Both the position numbers and the translations under genes were made by a program. From Prosthecobacter sp. (GTDB taxonomy: Bacteria; Verrucomicrobiota; Verrucomicrobiia; Verrucomicrobiales; Verrucomicrobiaceae), in the NCBI GenBank assembly GCA_021733925.1, contig JAIPJY010000001.1:124001-188000 (forward strand): a DNA stretch of 64,000 bases, written 5' to 3'. Numbering within the stretch: position 1 is the first letter of the stretch; each line of letters opens with the position of its first letter. Positions 29,278 to 38,577 of the stretch are shown piece by piece. The notes under the pieces were generated by a model. It was given only the letters and a program-made list of their open reading frames with translations. It was not told the DNA's origin and did not search any database.

Positions 29278-30957
29278 ATGCGACATATCATCCTCTTCCT
29301 GCTCCTCTCCGCCACCGCCTTTGCGGCGGAACTCCCCAAAGAACAGCGCATCGTCTTTCTCGGCGACAGCATCACGCAGGGAGGGGGCTACATTGAGTTC
29401 ATTGATGCCGCCTTGATCGCGCAGCATCCGGAGGTGACCAAGGAGCTCATCCCGCTCGGTCTCAGCAGTGAAACGGTGAGCGGTTTGAGCGAAGACGGTC
29501 ACGCGGGCGGCAAGTTTCCGCGCCCGGATCTGCACGAGCGTCTCGACCGCGCGCTGGAAAAGACGAAGCCGGAGCTCGTCTTTGCCTGCTACGGCATGAA
29601 CGACGGCATCTATTATCCGCTTGGGGCCGTGCGCACGAAAGCCTTCCAGGATGGCATGAAGAAGCTGCATGAAAAAGTCACCGCAACTGGAGCTCGCATC
29701 GTGCATCTCACACCGCCGGTGTTTGATCCCTTGCCGATCAAGGCCCGCGTGCTGCCAGCCGGGCTCGACAAGTATGAGAAGCCCTACCAAGGCTACAACG
29801 AGGTGCTCGACTTCTATTCCGACTGGCTGCTGGACATGCGTCAAAAGGGCTGGGAGGTGCTGGACATTCATGGCCCGATGAACGCCGCCATCGCTGAAAA
29901 GAGGAAGACCGATCCCGATTTCACCTTCTCCAAAGACGGCGTGCATCCCGGACCCGAAGGCCATCTGCTCATGGCTCATGCCGTGCTCGATGCCTGGGGC
30001 CTCAAGGTGAAGTCAGATGGTACGCCTGATCATCCAAACGGTGCCGCCATTCTCGCGTTGGTGAAAAAGAAGCACGCCATCCTGCGCCCCGCATGGCTGA
30101 GCTACGTGGGGCACAAGCGCCCTGGCAATGCGCCTGGTCTGCCGATTGAAGAGGCCAAGGCGAAAGCCGCTGAGCTGGATGCCGAGGCCCGCAAGCTGGC
30201 CAGCACGAAGGAGATCGTGTTCCCCAATCAAACCGGTGAATGGAACGGCTACGCGAAGCACGAACTCACCATCGCAGGTAAATCCGTGACGGTCGTCGCG
30301 CCGAAAACCGCCGCCCCTGGCCGCCCATGGGTCTGGCATGGCGAGTTCTTCGGCCACAAGCCCGCACCTGACATCGCGCTGCTCGGCAAAGGATTCCACA
30401 TCGTCTATATGAAGATCAATGACATGCTCGGCTGCCCTGATGCCGTAAAGCTGTGGAACGAATGCTACGCCGAACTCACCACGAAGTATGGACTGAGCAG
30501 CAAGCCCTCTCTCGTCGGCCTCAGCCGCGGTGGTTTGTACTGCTACAACTGGGCCATCGCGAATCCCACCAAAGTCTCCTGCATTTACGCCGACGCGCCC
30601 GTGTGTGATTTCAAAAGCTGGCCCGGCGGCAAGGGCAAAGGCAAGGGCGACCCGAAGAACTGGAGTCTCGTGCCCAAGCTCTGGGGCTTCAAAGACGAGG
30701 CTGAAGCGCTCGCCTACAAAGGCAATCCCGTGGACAACCTCGCCACGCTGGCCCAGAACCATGTGCCCCTCCTCCACGTTTACGGCGATGCCGACGATGT
30801 GGTGCCGTGGGACGAAAACACCGGCTTGATCGAAACACGCTACAAGGCGCTCGGCGGCAGCATCACGCTGATTCGCAAACCCGGTGTGGGCCACCATCCG
30901 CACGGGCTGGACGACTCGACGCCAATTATCGATTTTATCGAGAAGAATGCCAAATGA
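29278..30957 (+). CDS. Fusion of SGNH hydrolase and alpha/beta hydrolase, secreted
   Basis: A 559-residue protein with a signal peptide (MRHIILFLLLSATAFA). Residues about 20-240 form an SGNH domain with Ser31 (GDSIT), Asn108 (GMND) and Asp220/His223 (DGVHP). Residues about 305-559 form an alpha/beta hydrolase with Ser416 (LSRGG), Asp506 or 507 (DADDVVP) and His539 (GHHPHG). Both active sites look intact, so two different ester bonds may be cut, for example on one decorated polysaccharide. The second half is paralogous to the stand-alone gene at 19868. It starts 12 bases after the DUF1501 stop. Confidence 0.88.
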   Translation: MRHIILFLLLSATAFAAELPKEQRIVFLGDSITQGGGYIEFIDAALIAQHPEVTKELIPLGLSSETVSGLSEDGHAGGKFPRPDLHERLDRALEKTKPELVFACYGMNDGIYYPLGAVRTKAFQDGMKKLHEKVTATGARIVHLTPPVFDPLPIKARVLPAGLDKYEKPYQGYNEVLDFYSDWLLDMRQKGWEVLDIHGPMNAAIAEKRKTDPDFTFSKDGVHPGPEGHLLMAHAVLDAWGLKVKSDGTPDHPNGAAILALVKKKHAILRPAWLSYVGHKRPGNAPGLPIEEAKAKAAELDAEARKLASTKEIVFPNQTGEWNGYAKHELTIAGKSVTVVAPKTAAPGRPWVWHGEFFGHKPAPDIALLGKGFHIVYMKINDMLGCPDAVKLWNECYAELTTKYGLSSKPSLVGLSRGGLYCYNWAIANPTKVSCIYADAPVCDFKSWPGGKGKGKGDPKNWSLVPKLWGFKDEAEALAYKGNPVDNLATLAQNHVPLLHVYGDADDVVPWDENTGLIETRYKALGGSITLIRKPGVGHHPHGLDDSTPIIDFIEKNAK

Positions 30958-31024
30958 AGTGGCGCGTGCATTCCTGCCTGCCCCTCTTCCAATAACATCT
31001 GCCGGAAGCTGTAATCCCTCCGCA

Positions 31025-31084
31025 GGCCAGGACTTCAGGCTCACTGATGTCAGAGGCAGCGTGGCGAAGAAAATCATCGCATAA
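31025..31084 (+). pseudogene. Relic of a DUF1501 gene (C-terminal 19 codons)
   Basis: In one frame the segment reads GQDFRLTDVRGSVAKKIIA followed by TAA. Intact DUF1501 proteins in this window end GRDFRLTDVYGNVVKEILA (35612) and GRDFRLTDVYGDVVTDIIA (62737); 13 of 19 residues match the former. No DUF1501-like sequence is seen directly upstream, where the SGNH fusion gene ends at 30957. It is the remains of a gene removed by deletion or replacement, just before the GntR gene. Confidence 0.8.
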
Positions 31085-31096
31085 GATAGATGGAAT

Positions 31097-31129
31097 CATT
31101 CGGGCCGTATTGAAACGGTATACCGAATG
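31097..31129. promoter_or_regulatory. Nested palindromic operator overlapping the GntR start codon
   Basis: Outer arms CATTCGG (31097-31103) and CCGAATG (31123-31129) are perfect inverted repeats; the right arm contains the ATG. Inside is the perfect palindrome CGGTATACCG (31116-31125) and a CCGT/ACGG pair. GTATAC-centred palindromes are common operators of the FadR/FCD branch of GntR regulators. It suggests autoregulation of the whole operon. Confidence 0.62.
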
Positions 31130-31777
31130 AAACTCGCCTCAAATCCTGCCTTCCGCTCTGATTCTGCCGCCTCGCTGCTGCGGGCGGAAATTCTGAACGG
31201 AACCTCCGCGCCTGGCGTGCTGCTGGCTGAATCTGCCGTGGCTAAACGCCTCGGGGTCAGTCGTGTGCCGGTGCGCGAGGCTTTGTTTGCGCTTGAGCGT
31301 GAAGGCCTGGTCGAGTTCAGTCCTACGGGGCGCGCATTTGTGAAAGCGCTGGCTCCGCAGGATTTTGAGGAACTGCTTGTCCTGCGGCTTGCTCTGGAAC
31401 CGCTCGCCTCGCGTCTGGCGGCACCAGCCCTCAAAGCGGACATCTCAAAGCTCGAAAAGAATCTGGCCGCCACCCGCCGTGCCCGCTCCGTGCAGGAGGT
31501 GACACTGCTGGACCTGGAGTTTCATCAGCTCATTCTCGAAGCCTCTGGCAATGCGCGTTTGATCAAGCTCTGGTGCTCGCTGCGTGGCGAGTTGGAACTG
31601 TGGCTCGGACGTTTGCACCGCAGTCATCAGCTCCAAACCAAGGAGACCCTGCAGGAGACGGTGGATGCGCATCAGTCCATTGTTGAGAGCTTCCGTTCGC
31701 AAGGTCCCGCCGTCTGCGAACGTCTGATGCGCGAGCACATTCTCGGCTGGCGTGAATGGCTGCCGCTTTTCTCATGA
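31127..31777 (+). CDS. GntR-family regulator (FadR/FCD subfamily)
   Basis: A 216-residue transcription factor: winged helix-turn-helix (about residues 12-75, ILNGTSAPGVLLAESAVAKR then GVSRVPVREALFALEREGLV) and an FCD ligand domain (about 85-210) with metal-site candidates in LDLEFHQLI and HQSIVESF. FCD regulators usually sense organic acids or sugar acids and repress catabolic genes. Its last bases overlap the start of the PSCyt gene (ATGA), so it is the first gene of the operon to 42404 and probably its repressor. Palindromes cover its own start. Confidence 0.92.
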   Translation: MKLASNPAFRSDSAASLLRAEILNGTSAPGVLLAESAVAKRLGVSRVPVREALFALEREGLVEFSPTGRAFVKALAPQDFEELLVLRLALEPLASRLAAPALKADISKLEKNLAATRRARSVQEVTLLDLEFHQLILEASGNARLIKLWCSLRGELELWLGRLHRSHQLQTKETLQETVDAHQSIVESFRSQGPAVCERLMREHILGWREWLPLFS

Positions 31778-34215
31778 ACCGCGTCTTCCAGAGTCTTGGT
31801 CTCATCGTGCTCGCGCTGGCTCCGGCGCGGGCGGGAGATGACATGGCCTACTTCGAATCGAAGGTGCTCCCGTTGCTGCAAAGCCGCTGCTACGAGTGCC
31901 ATTCGCATGAGAAGAAGATCAAAGGCGGGCTCGCGCTCGATTTGAAGTCGGGCTGGCAGACCGGCGGCGACAATGGACCTGCCATCGTGCCAGGAGACGT
32001 GGCCAAAAGTCATGTCATCGCTGCGGTGCGCTACACCAATCCCGAAATGGAAATGCCGCCGAAGGGCAGGATGACAGCGAGCGAGATCGAGATCCTGGAG
32101 CAATGGGTGGCCATGGGTGCGCCGGATTCACGCGTGAAACAAACCACCGCCAAATCTGCGCGTGTGATTGATGTTGAGGCGGGCAAGAAATTCTGGGCCT
32201 TCCGACCTGTGCGTCATGAGAAGGCTCCCGCTGTGCAGCAGTCGGACTGGCCGCTGGATCCGGTGGATCGCTTCATCCTGGCCAAACTCGAAGCCAATGG
32301 CCTCTCTCCAGCGCCGGATGCAGACGCCTATACCTGGCTGCGCCGTGTCTCGCTCGATCTTACGGGTCTGCCACCGTCACCGGAAGATCTGGCCCGCTTT
32401 GATGCATCTCCCGCATCCCGTGCTGCTGCCGTGGATCGCCTGCTGCAATCCAGCGCCTTCGGCGAACGCTGGGCACGCCACTGGCTCGATCTCACGGGTT
32501 ACGCGGACCAGATCGGCACCTCGAACAGTGTCTTTGCCGAACATGCGTGGCGCTATCGTGATTACGTCATCAACGCCTTCAATTCCGACAAGCCCTTCGA
32601 CCGCTTCATTCGGGAACAAATCGCCGGGGACCTCCTGCCTGCCGAATCGCCTCAAGAAAGGGCCGCAAACATCACCGCCACGGGCTTCCTTGTTTTGGGT
32701 GATGTCGAAATCGTTGCCGTGGACAAGCTCAAAATGGAGCACGATCTCGTCGATCAGCAGGTCAGCAAAATCGGCACCGCGTTTCTCGGCCTGACGCTAG
32801 GTTGCGTGCGCTGCCACGATCACAAGTTTGATCCCATCACGCAGACCGACTACTATGCCATTGCAGGCATGTTCCGCAGCACCGATGCGACTTACAAGAC
32901 CGACAACGGCGTCTGGAGCAGCGTCCACAAAACCGAACTGCCGGAAACAGCGGCGCAAAAAGCCGGACGCGAGAAACTTCTCGCCGCAAACGAGGCCCAG
33001 ATTCGCCAATGGGAGACCGAGCGCGACAACGCTAACAAAGAAAAAGCCGCGCTGGAACCGCAGATCGCCAGCGCCACGAAGGAGGCAAAGCCCGGTCTCG
33101 AAAAGAAGCGTGATGAACTCGCCGCACGCATCAAGTCGCTCAATGGCCAGATTGAGCACGCGAAGTTCTTTGCACCAGTCGCTCCGAAAGCTTTCGCCGT
33201 GCATGACCGCGAAAATCCTGCCGACATGCGCATCACCATTCGCGGCAATCCTTATGCTCTGGGCGATCCGGTAAAGCGCGGAGCACTGCGCGTGGCATCG
33301 TGGGCTGATTTTCCACCAATCCCTGCCGGTCAAAGCGGCAGAGCGCAACTCGCCGACTGGATTGCTGATGCACGCAATCCGCTCACCGCGCGGGTTACCG
33401 TGAACCGCATCTGGCAGAAGCTCTTCGGTGAAGGTCTCGTTCGCAGTGTCGATTATTTCGGTGCACGCGGTGAGACGCCCTCGCATCCAGAGTTGCTGGA
33501 TTACCTCGCCTCCTGCTTCATGGAAAACGGCTGGTCGCAGAAACAGCTCATCCGTGAACTCGTCCTCAGTCGCGCCTATCGCATGAGCAGTGCACACAGT
33601 GCCACTGCAGAGGCAAAAGACCCTGACAACCGTCTGCTCTGGCGCATGAACCGCCAGCGTCTCGATGCCGAGGCGATTCGTGACTCCATGCTCGCCATCA
33701 GCGGCAAGCTCACGCCTTCGAGCGGCGGCCCCGCCTTGCCGCTGGAGTTTCCCGAGAACGTCACCAGCATCAGTCCGAAGGCAGTGAATCCACCCGCCTT
33801 TGCCTTCAAGAAGATGCGCCCTGTGCAGGACTTTGAGCGCACGATTTATCTCCCGGTCATCCGCACGGCCGCGCAACCCGGCTCTGCGAAGCTGCGCGAT
33901 GTGTTCGACTTCACCCAGCCTGCTCAGATCGCAGGAAAACGTGCCGAGACCGCCGTGCCCACACAGGCGCTTTTCTTTCTCAACAGTGACACCGTTCGCA
34001 CTCGCGCCACCGAGCTCGCAAAACAACTCGCTGAGACCGAGTCAAACACCGGTGCGCGCCTCGAATCCCTATGGCTCCGCATCCTCAGCCGCCCGATCAC
34101 CAGCGCCGAGCGTGATGATGCGGTGAAATTTCTCGAATCCATGCCCGCCGATAAAGCGTGGATCGAACTGAGCCACGCACTGCTGTCTTCGAACGAATTT
34201 TTGCTCCGCCTATGA
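31774..34215 (+). CDS. PSCyt1-DUF1549-DUF1553 protein, copy 2 (in GMC operon)
   Basis: An 813-residue exported protein: signal peptide (to about residue 20), PSCyt1 heme motif CYECH (Cys39-Cys42), DUF1549 with CVRCHDHKFDP (Cys344-Cys347), a long predicted coiled coil (about 395-465, rich in Glu/Lys/Ala), then DUF1553 ending in LSHALLSSNEFLLRL. With two CXXCH motifs it could carry two c-type hemes in the periplasm. It is coupled by ATGA overlaps to the GntR gene before it and the DUF1501 gene after it. In this operon it is a plausible electron acceptor for the GMC dehydrogenase. Confidence 0.9.
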   Translation: MNRVFQSLGLIVLALAPARAGDDMAYFESKVLPLLQSRCYECHSHEKKIKGGLALDLKSGWQTGGDNGPAIVPGDVAKSHVIAAVRYTNPEMEMPPKGRMTASEIEILEQWVAMGAPDSRVKQTTAKSARVIDVEAGKKFWAFRPVRHEKAPAVQQSDWPLDPVDRFILAKLEANGLSPAPDADAYTWLRRVSLDLTGLPPSPEDLARFDASPASRAAAVDRLLQSSAFGERWARHWLDLTGYADQIGTSNSVFAEHAWRYRDYVINAFNSDKPFDRFIREQIAGDLLPAESPQERAANITATGFLVLGDVEIVAVDKLKMEHDLVDQQVSKIGTAFLGLTLGCVRCHDHKFDPITQTDYYAIAGMFRSTDATYKTDNGVWSSVHKTELPETAAQKAGREKLLAANEAQIRQWETERDNANKEKAALEPQIASATKEAKPGLEKKRDELAARIKSLNGQIEHAKFFAPVAPKAFAVHDRENPADMRITIRGNPYALGDPVKRGALRVASWADFPPIPAGQSGRAQLADWIADARNPLTARVTVNRIWQKLFGEGLVRSVDYFGARGETPSHPELLDYLASCFMENGWSQKQLIRELVLSRAYRMSSAHSATAEAKDPDNRLLWRMNRQRLDAEAIRDSMLAISGKLTPSSGGPALPLEFPENVTSISPKAVNPPAFAFKKMRPVQDFERTIYLPVIRTAAQPGSAKLRDVFDFTQPAQIAGKRAETAVPTQALFFLNSDTVRTRATELAKQLAETESNTGARLESLWLRILSRPITSAERDDAVKFLESMPADKAWIELSHALLSSNEFLLRL

Positions 34216-35612
34216 ACACCTCCACCATCTCCCGCCGGTCCTGGCTCCAGCGCACCGCCACCGGCTTCGGCGCGCTCGCCTTGCACGATCTTGTTCAGGC
34301 CGCGCAGAGTCCGCTGGTGGTGAAAGCACCGCGCTTCCCGGCAAAGGCAAAGCGTGTGATCTTCTTGTTCATGTCCGGCGGACCGTCGCAGCCGGATTTG
34401 TTCGATCCGAAGGACTACATCAAGCGCATGCATGGCCAGAAGATCAGCGCACCGATCAACACCAATGAACTCCGGGTTGGCACGGACAAGTTTCTCGCGC
34501 TCGCCACGCAAGGCGATGTAAAGCCACGTGGTCAGTCCGGCATGATGATCTCCGATTTGCTGCCACACACGGCGAGCATCGCGGATGAGATCTGCCTGCT
34601 GCGTGCAGTGCATGCAGACAACAACCAGCATCAGCCCGCCGCGCTGCAGTTTCACACTGGCGTCACGGCGGATGTGCGCCCCTCCATGGGCTCGTGGATC
34701 AGCTACGGCCTCGGTGCGGAGAATCAAAACCTGCCGAGTTTCATCTCGATTCATCCTGACAGCGACACCCGGCTCTACGGCTCGTCGTTTTTGCCTGCCG
34801 CGCACCAGGGAACCAAGGTGATCATTCCCTCCAGCGACAAGCAATCTCCCATCGATTACCTCGCTGATGTCTCTGGCGATGCGAAGGCCCAGCGTGCGCG
34901 CATCGACTTCACGCAGCGCATGAACAAACGCCTGATAAACCAAACGGGAACCGACGCCCGCATGGAAGGCATGATCGAGAGCATGGAGACCGCCTTCCGC
35001 ATGCAGACGACTGCGCCCGAACTCGTGGACATCTCAAATGAGTCCGAGGCGACGAAGCAGCTCTATGGCATCGGCGGAAAGGACACCGACAAAAACGCCC
35101 GAGCCTGCCTGCTGGCACGCAAGATGAGCGAAGCGGGAGTGCGCTTCGTGCAGGTCACGATGGGCGGGTGGGATCACCACGGCAACATCCGCGATGCCCT
35201 GCCGAAAAGCAGCGCCGCCAGCGACCAGCCCTGCGCTGCGCTGATCAAAGATCTGAAGTCACGCGGCCTGCTCGAAGACACGCTCGTCATCTGGAGCGGT
35301 GAATTTGGTCGCACGCCTTGGAGCCAGGACCTCAGCGGCACTTCGCCCATCGAAAAACATGGGCGTGAGCATCAGCCGGAAAGCTTCTGCACCTGGATGG
35401 CCGGCGGCGGCATCAAGCCCGGCTTTACCTTCGGAGAGACCGACGACTTTGGCTTCCGGCCCGTTTCCGGAAAAGTTCACATGCATGATCTTCACGCCAC
35501 AATCCTGAATCAACTCGGCCTCGATCATGAACAGTTGACGTGGCGGCATCTCGGTCGCGATTTCCGGCTCACGGATGTGTATGGCAACGTCGTGAAGGAG
35601 ATTCTGGCATGA
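34212..35612 (+). CDS. DUF1501 protein, Tat-exported, copy 3
   Basis: A 466-residue protein with a twin-arginine signal (SRRSWLQRTATGFGALAL). DUF1501 motifs: [66 protein letters not shown], and the terminal GRDFRLTDVYG. In other copies the last acidic-His motif reads GRDHH, while here it is GREHQ, a change at a possible metal or active-site position. Its start and stop overlap the flanking genes by ATGA. Its C-terminus is the closest intact match to the relic at 31025. Confidence 0.92.
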   Translation: MNTSTISRRSWLQRTATGFGALALHDLVQAAQSPLVVKAPRFPAKAKRVIFLFMSGGPSQPDLFDPKDYIKRMHGQKISAPINTNELRVGTDKFLALATQGDVKPRGQSGMMISDLLPHTASIADEICLLRAVHADNNQHQPAALQFHTGVTADVRPSMGSWISYGLGAENQNLPSFISIHPDSDTRLYGSSFLPAAHQGTKVIIPSSDKQSPIDYLADVSGDAKAQRARIDFTQRMNKRLINQTGTDARMEGMIESMETAFRMQTTAPELVDISNESEATKQLYGIGGKDTDKNARACLLARKMSEAGVRFVQVTMGGWDHHGNIRDALPKSSAASDQPCAALIKDLKSRGLLEDTLVIWSGEFGRTPWSQDLSGTSPIEKHGREHQPESFCTWMAGGGIKPGFTFGETDDFGFRPVSGKVHMHDLHATILNQLGLDHEQLTWRHLGRDFRLTDVYGNVVKEILA

Positions 35613-38569
35613 AGTTTTTCAGTTCAATCAATGCCATCGCGTCATGCGTGGCTCTCCACAGTGTAGCGCTTGGCGCAGACGATTTCCAAACCTCGATCCT
35701 GCCCTTGCTGAAAGAGCAGTGCAACTCATGTCATTCCACCAAAAAGCAGAAGGGTGATCTCGATCTGGAACGGTTCACATCCGTCGCTGACATCAAGAGG
35801 GAGCCGATGATCTGGGAAGGCGTGCTGGATCAGATTCACATGGGCGAGATGCCGCCAAAGAAAGAGCCGCAGCTTTCCGCCGAACAGAAAACGCTGCTGA
35901 TCACATGGGTGCAGGACAGGCTGGAGGAAGTGGCGCTTGCGAGTGCTGGTGATCCTGGCCCTGTGGTGTTACGCCGCCTCTCGAACATGGAGTACACCTA
36001 CTCTCTCCGAGATTTGACCGGCGTTGAGTCGATTGATCCCGCGAAGGAGTTTCCTGTGGATGGTGCGGCAGGCGAAGGATTTACCAATGCGGGCGCGGCG
36101 CTCGTCATGTCGCCTGCGTTGCTGAGCAAGTATCTCGATGCGGCGAAGGACATCGCCAATCACGCGGTTTTGATTCCGGAAGGGTTTCGTTTTTCTTCAC
36201 GCACCTCACAGCGTGACTGGACGGATGAGGCGCTGGCGAAAATTCGCGCTTTCTATGCGCGGTTTTCCGCATCCGGAAGTGGCTCGAAAGTGCAGGCACA
36301 GGGTATCAATCTCGATACCGGCGACAGCGGCACTCTGCCTTTGGAACAATACATTGCGGCGACGCGGGATGATCAACTGGCAGCGAAGCTGAATTCCAAA
36401 TACCTTGGCAAACTTCGGGCAGCTTTGGAAGACAGTGAGCCCAATATCATCCTGGATTTTGTGCGGCAGCAGTGGCGTGCAGGCGCATCAGCTGCACAGA
36501 TGGCTGAAACCATCGCACAGTGGCAGAAGGCATTGTGGCGCTTCAGCAGCATCGGGCACATTGGCAAGCTTAACGGTCCAAAATCCTGGCAGGTGCCGGT
36601 GCTGCCGCTGACTGCAAGTGAGACGCTGCGGGTGAAACTACCCGCCAGTGGTGTGACGAAGCTCTACTTGGCCTCATTCACCATCGGTCAGGCCAGCGCC
36701 ATTTGGGAAAATGCGCGGCTCGTCATACCGGGCCAGAAAGATCGCTCCATTACGATCAACGGTGACGAAGTCGTCCTGCCAGCTGACCTTGGCAAGGACT
36801 GCGAGTTTGTCATTAATGTCCGCCTGCACCCCGAGTCCCAAAGCGGCGCGCAAGTGCGCGTACTCACCTCAAAACCCGCCACAGCGTCTGCACTTGTTGC
36901 CAGCAGGGTGACCATTAATAAACCCAGCAAAAAAGGCACCTGGTCGGATGGTGAAAAGCCACTGAGCTTTGATGCACCGATCCTCGTGGGAGATGACAGC
37001 GACATGCGGAAGCGTCTCACCGCCCAGATCGCGGAATTCCGTGCGCTGTTCCCCGCCGCCCTCTGCTACACCAAGATCGTTCCTGCGGATGAAGTGGTGA
37101 CTCTCACGCTGTTTTATCGTGAGGATGAGCAGTTGAAGCGGTTGATGCTTAACAAGGAACAAAGTGCCGAAATTGACCGATTGTGGGACGAGCTGCGATT
37201 CATTAGTGAAGCACCCTTGAAGCAGGTCGATGTCTTTGAGCAGCTCTGGCAGTTTGCCACTCAGGATGCCGATCCCAAAGCCTTTGAACCGCTGCGTGAG
37301 CCGATTTACCGTGATGCCGAACTGTTCAAGCAGCAGCTACTCGTCGCCGAACCTGGGCATGTGCAGGCTGTCCTCGACTTTGCCCCGCGAGCATGGCGTC
37401 GTCCGCTCAGCGATGCGGAGCAGATTGAGCTGCGTTCCTTATATCAAAAGCTGCGCAAACAGGAACTGCCTCACGCCACCGCTGTGCGCATGCTGCTTGC
37501 CCGTGTGCTTGTGGCTCCGGCGTTTCTTTATCGTGGCGAGAAAGCCGAGCCCGGGTCGAAGGCCTCGCCTGTAAATGATCACGAACTCGCCACGCGTCTG
37601 AGTTACTTCCTTTGGTCATCCATGCCGGATGAGGAGCTTCATCAGCTCGCGGCTGCTGGAAAACTGCACGATCCTGCACTGCTCGCAGCGCAAGTGCGCC
37701 GCATGCTGAAGGACGCTAAAATCCGCCGGCTCGCCATGGAGTTCGGCTGCCAGTGGCTGCATGTGCGCGATGTCGAAACGCTGGATGAAAAGAGCGAGCG
37801 TCATTTCCCCACCTTCATCTCCCTGCGTGGTGACATGCAGGAGGAGGTGGTACGTTTCTTCATCGACCTGTTTCAAAATGACCGCAGCGCGCTCTCGCTG
37901 CTCAACGCCGATCACACCTTCGTCAATGCCAGCCTCGCGAAGCACTACGCGCTCAATGTGTCAGGCGATGGCTGGCAGCGCATCGATGGTCTGCACACAC
38001 AGGGCCGCGGCGGCATCCTTGGCTTTGCCGCCACGCTGTCCAAGCAATCCGGTGCCTCACGCACCAGCGCCATCCTGCGTGGCACCTGGCTCAGCGAGGT
38101 CATCCTCGGTGACAAGCTGCCCATTCCGCCAAAGGGCGTCCCCATTCTGCCTGAAGAAGCCCCTGCAAACCTCAGTGAACGGCAGCTGATCGAGCGCCAC
38201 AGCCGTGATGAAAACTGCGCGGGTTGTCATCGCCGCATTGACCCCTTCGGCTTCGCGCTCGAAGGTTTCGATGCCATCGGGCGCGCTCGCAAAGCCGACA
38301 CGAAAACCGTCCTGCCTGATGGCACATCCGTCGATGGGCTCAACGACCTGCGTGATTACCTTGTCAATCAACGTGGCGATGATTTCCTCCGTCAATTCTG
38401 CCGCAAGCTGCTTGGCTATGCCCTTGGCCGCAGCGTGCAGCTCTCGGACCGGCCCCTGATCGACTCGATGATCCACAGCGATCATCGCATCGGCACCCTG
38501 ATTGAACTCATCGTCCGCAGCCCGCAGTTTCTCGAAGTGCGTGGCAAGGACGCCATCGCCCAACACTGA
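35609..38569 (+). CDS. DUF1587/DUF1592/DUF1588/DUF1585 planctomycete-type cytochrome protein
   Basis: A 986-residue exported protein of the second large planctomycete cytochrome family. An N-terminal heme domain (CNSCH, Cys38-Cys41) is followed by DUF1587 (VLRRLSNMEYTYSLRDLTG), a long variable region with a beta-rich part (about 190-450), then DUF1595/DUF1592 (ATRLSYFLWSSMPDEEL), DUF1588 with a second heme motif CAGCHRRIDPFGFALE (Cys870-Cys873), and DUF1585 at the end. This family normally pairs with DUF1552, as here (8 bases downstream). It overlaps the preceding DUF1501 stop by ATGA. The molecular role is unknown; electron transfer is inferred from the heme motifs. Confidence 0.9.
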   Translation: MKFFSSINAIASCVALHSVALGADDFQTSILPLLKEQCNSCHSTKKQKGDLDLERFTSVADIKREPMIWEGVLDQIHMGEMPPKKEPQLSAEQKTLLITWVQDRLEEVALASAGDPGPVVLRRLSNMEYTYSLRDLTGVESIDPAKEFPVDGAAGEGFTNAGAALVMSPALLSKYLDAAKDIANHAVLIPEGFRFSSRTSQRDWTDEALAKIRAFYARFSASGSGSKVQAQGINLDTGDSGTLPLEQYIAATRDDQLAAKLNSKYLGKLRAALEDSEPNIILDFVRQQWRAGASAAQMAETIAQWQKALWRFSSIGHIGKLNGPKSWQVPVLPLTASETLRVKLPASGVTKLYLASFTIGQASAIWENARLVIPGQKDRSITINGDEVVLPADLGKDCEFVINVRLHPESQSGAQVRVLTSKPATASALVASRVTINKPSKKGTWSDGEKPLSFDAPILVGDDSDMRKRLTAQIAEFRALFPAALCYTKIVPADEVVTLTLFYREDEQLKRLMLNKEQSAEIDRLWDELRFISEAPLKQVDVFEQLWQFATQDADPKAFEPLREPIYRDAELFKQQLLVAEPGHVQAVLDFAPRAWRRPLSDAEQIELRSLYQKLRKQELPHATAVRMLLARVLVAPAFLYRGEKAEPGSKASPVNDHELATRLSYFLWSSMPDEELHQLAAAGKLHDPALLAAQVRRMLKDAKIRRLAMEFGCQWLHVRDVETLDEKSERHFPTFISLRGDMQEEVVRFFIDLFQNDRSALSLLNADHTFVNASLAKHYALNVSGDGWQRIDGLHTQGRGGILGFAATLSKQSGASRTSAILRGTWLSEVILGDKLPIPPKGVPILPEEAPANLSERQLIERHSRDENCAGCHRRIDPFGFALEGFDAIGRARKADTKTVLPDGTSVDGLNDLRDYLVNQRGDDFLRQFCRKLLGYALGRSVQLSDRPLIDSMIHSDHRIGTLIELIVRSPQFLEVRGKDAIAQH

Positions 38570-38577
38570 ATCACTTT

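Noticed and set aside
28120..29979. Reverse-strand open frame of 619 codons across DUF1501 copy 2 and the SGNH fusion
   Set aside because: It spans two well-supported forward genes and their junction, and its translation lacks recognisable motifs.
30958..31024. Segment before the DUF1501 relic (translates as ..RVHSCLP.. or ..RAFLPAP..) as a dispersed repeat or small gene
   Set aside because: It vaguely recalls short repeats in other Verrucomicrobia, but I found no second copy in this window and no start signal, so it cannot be supported.
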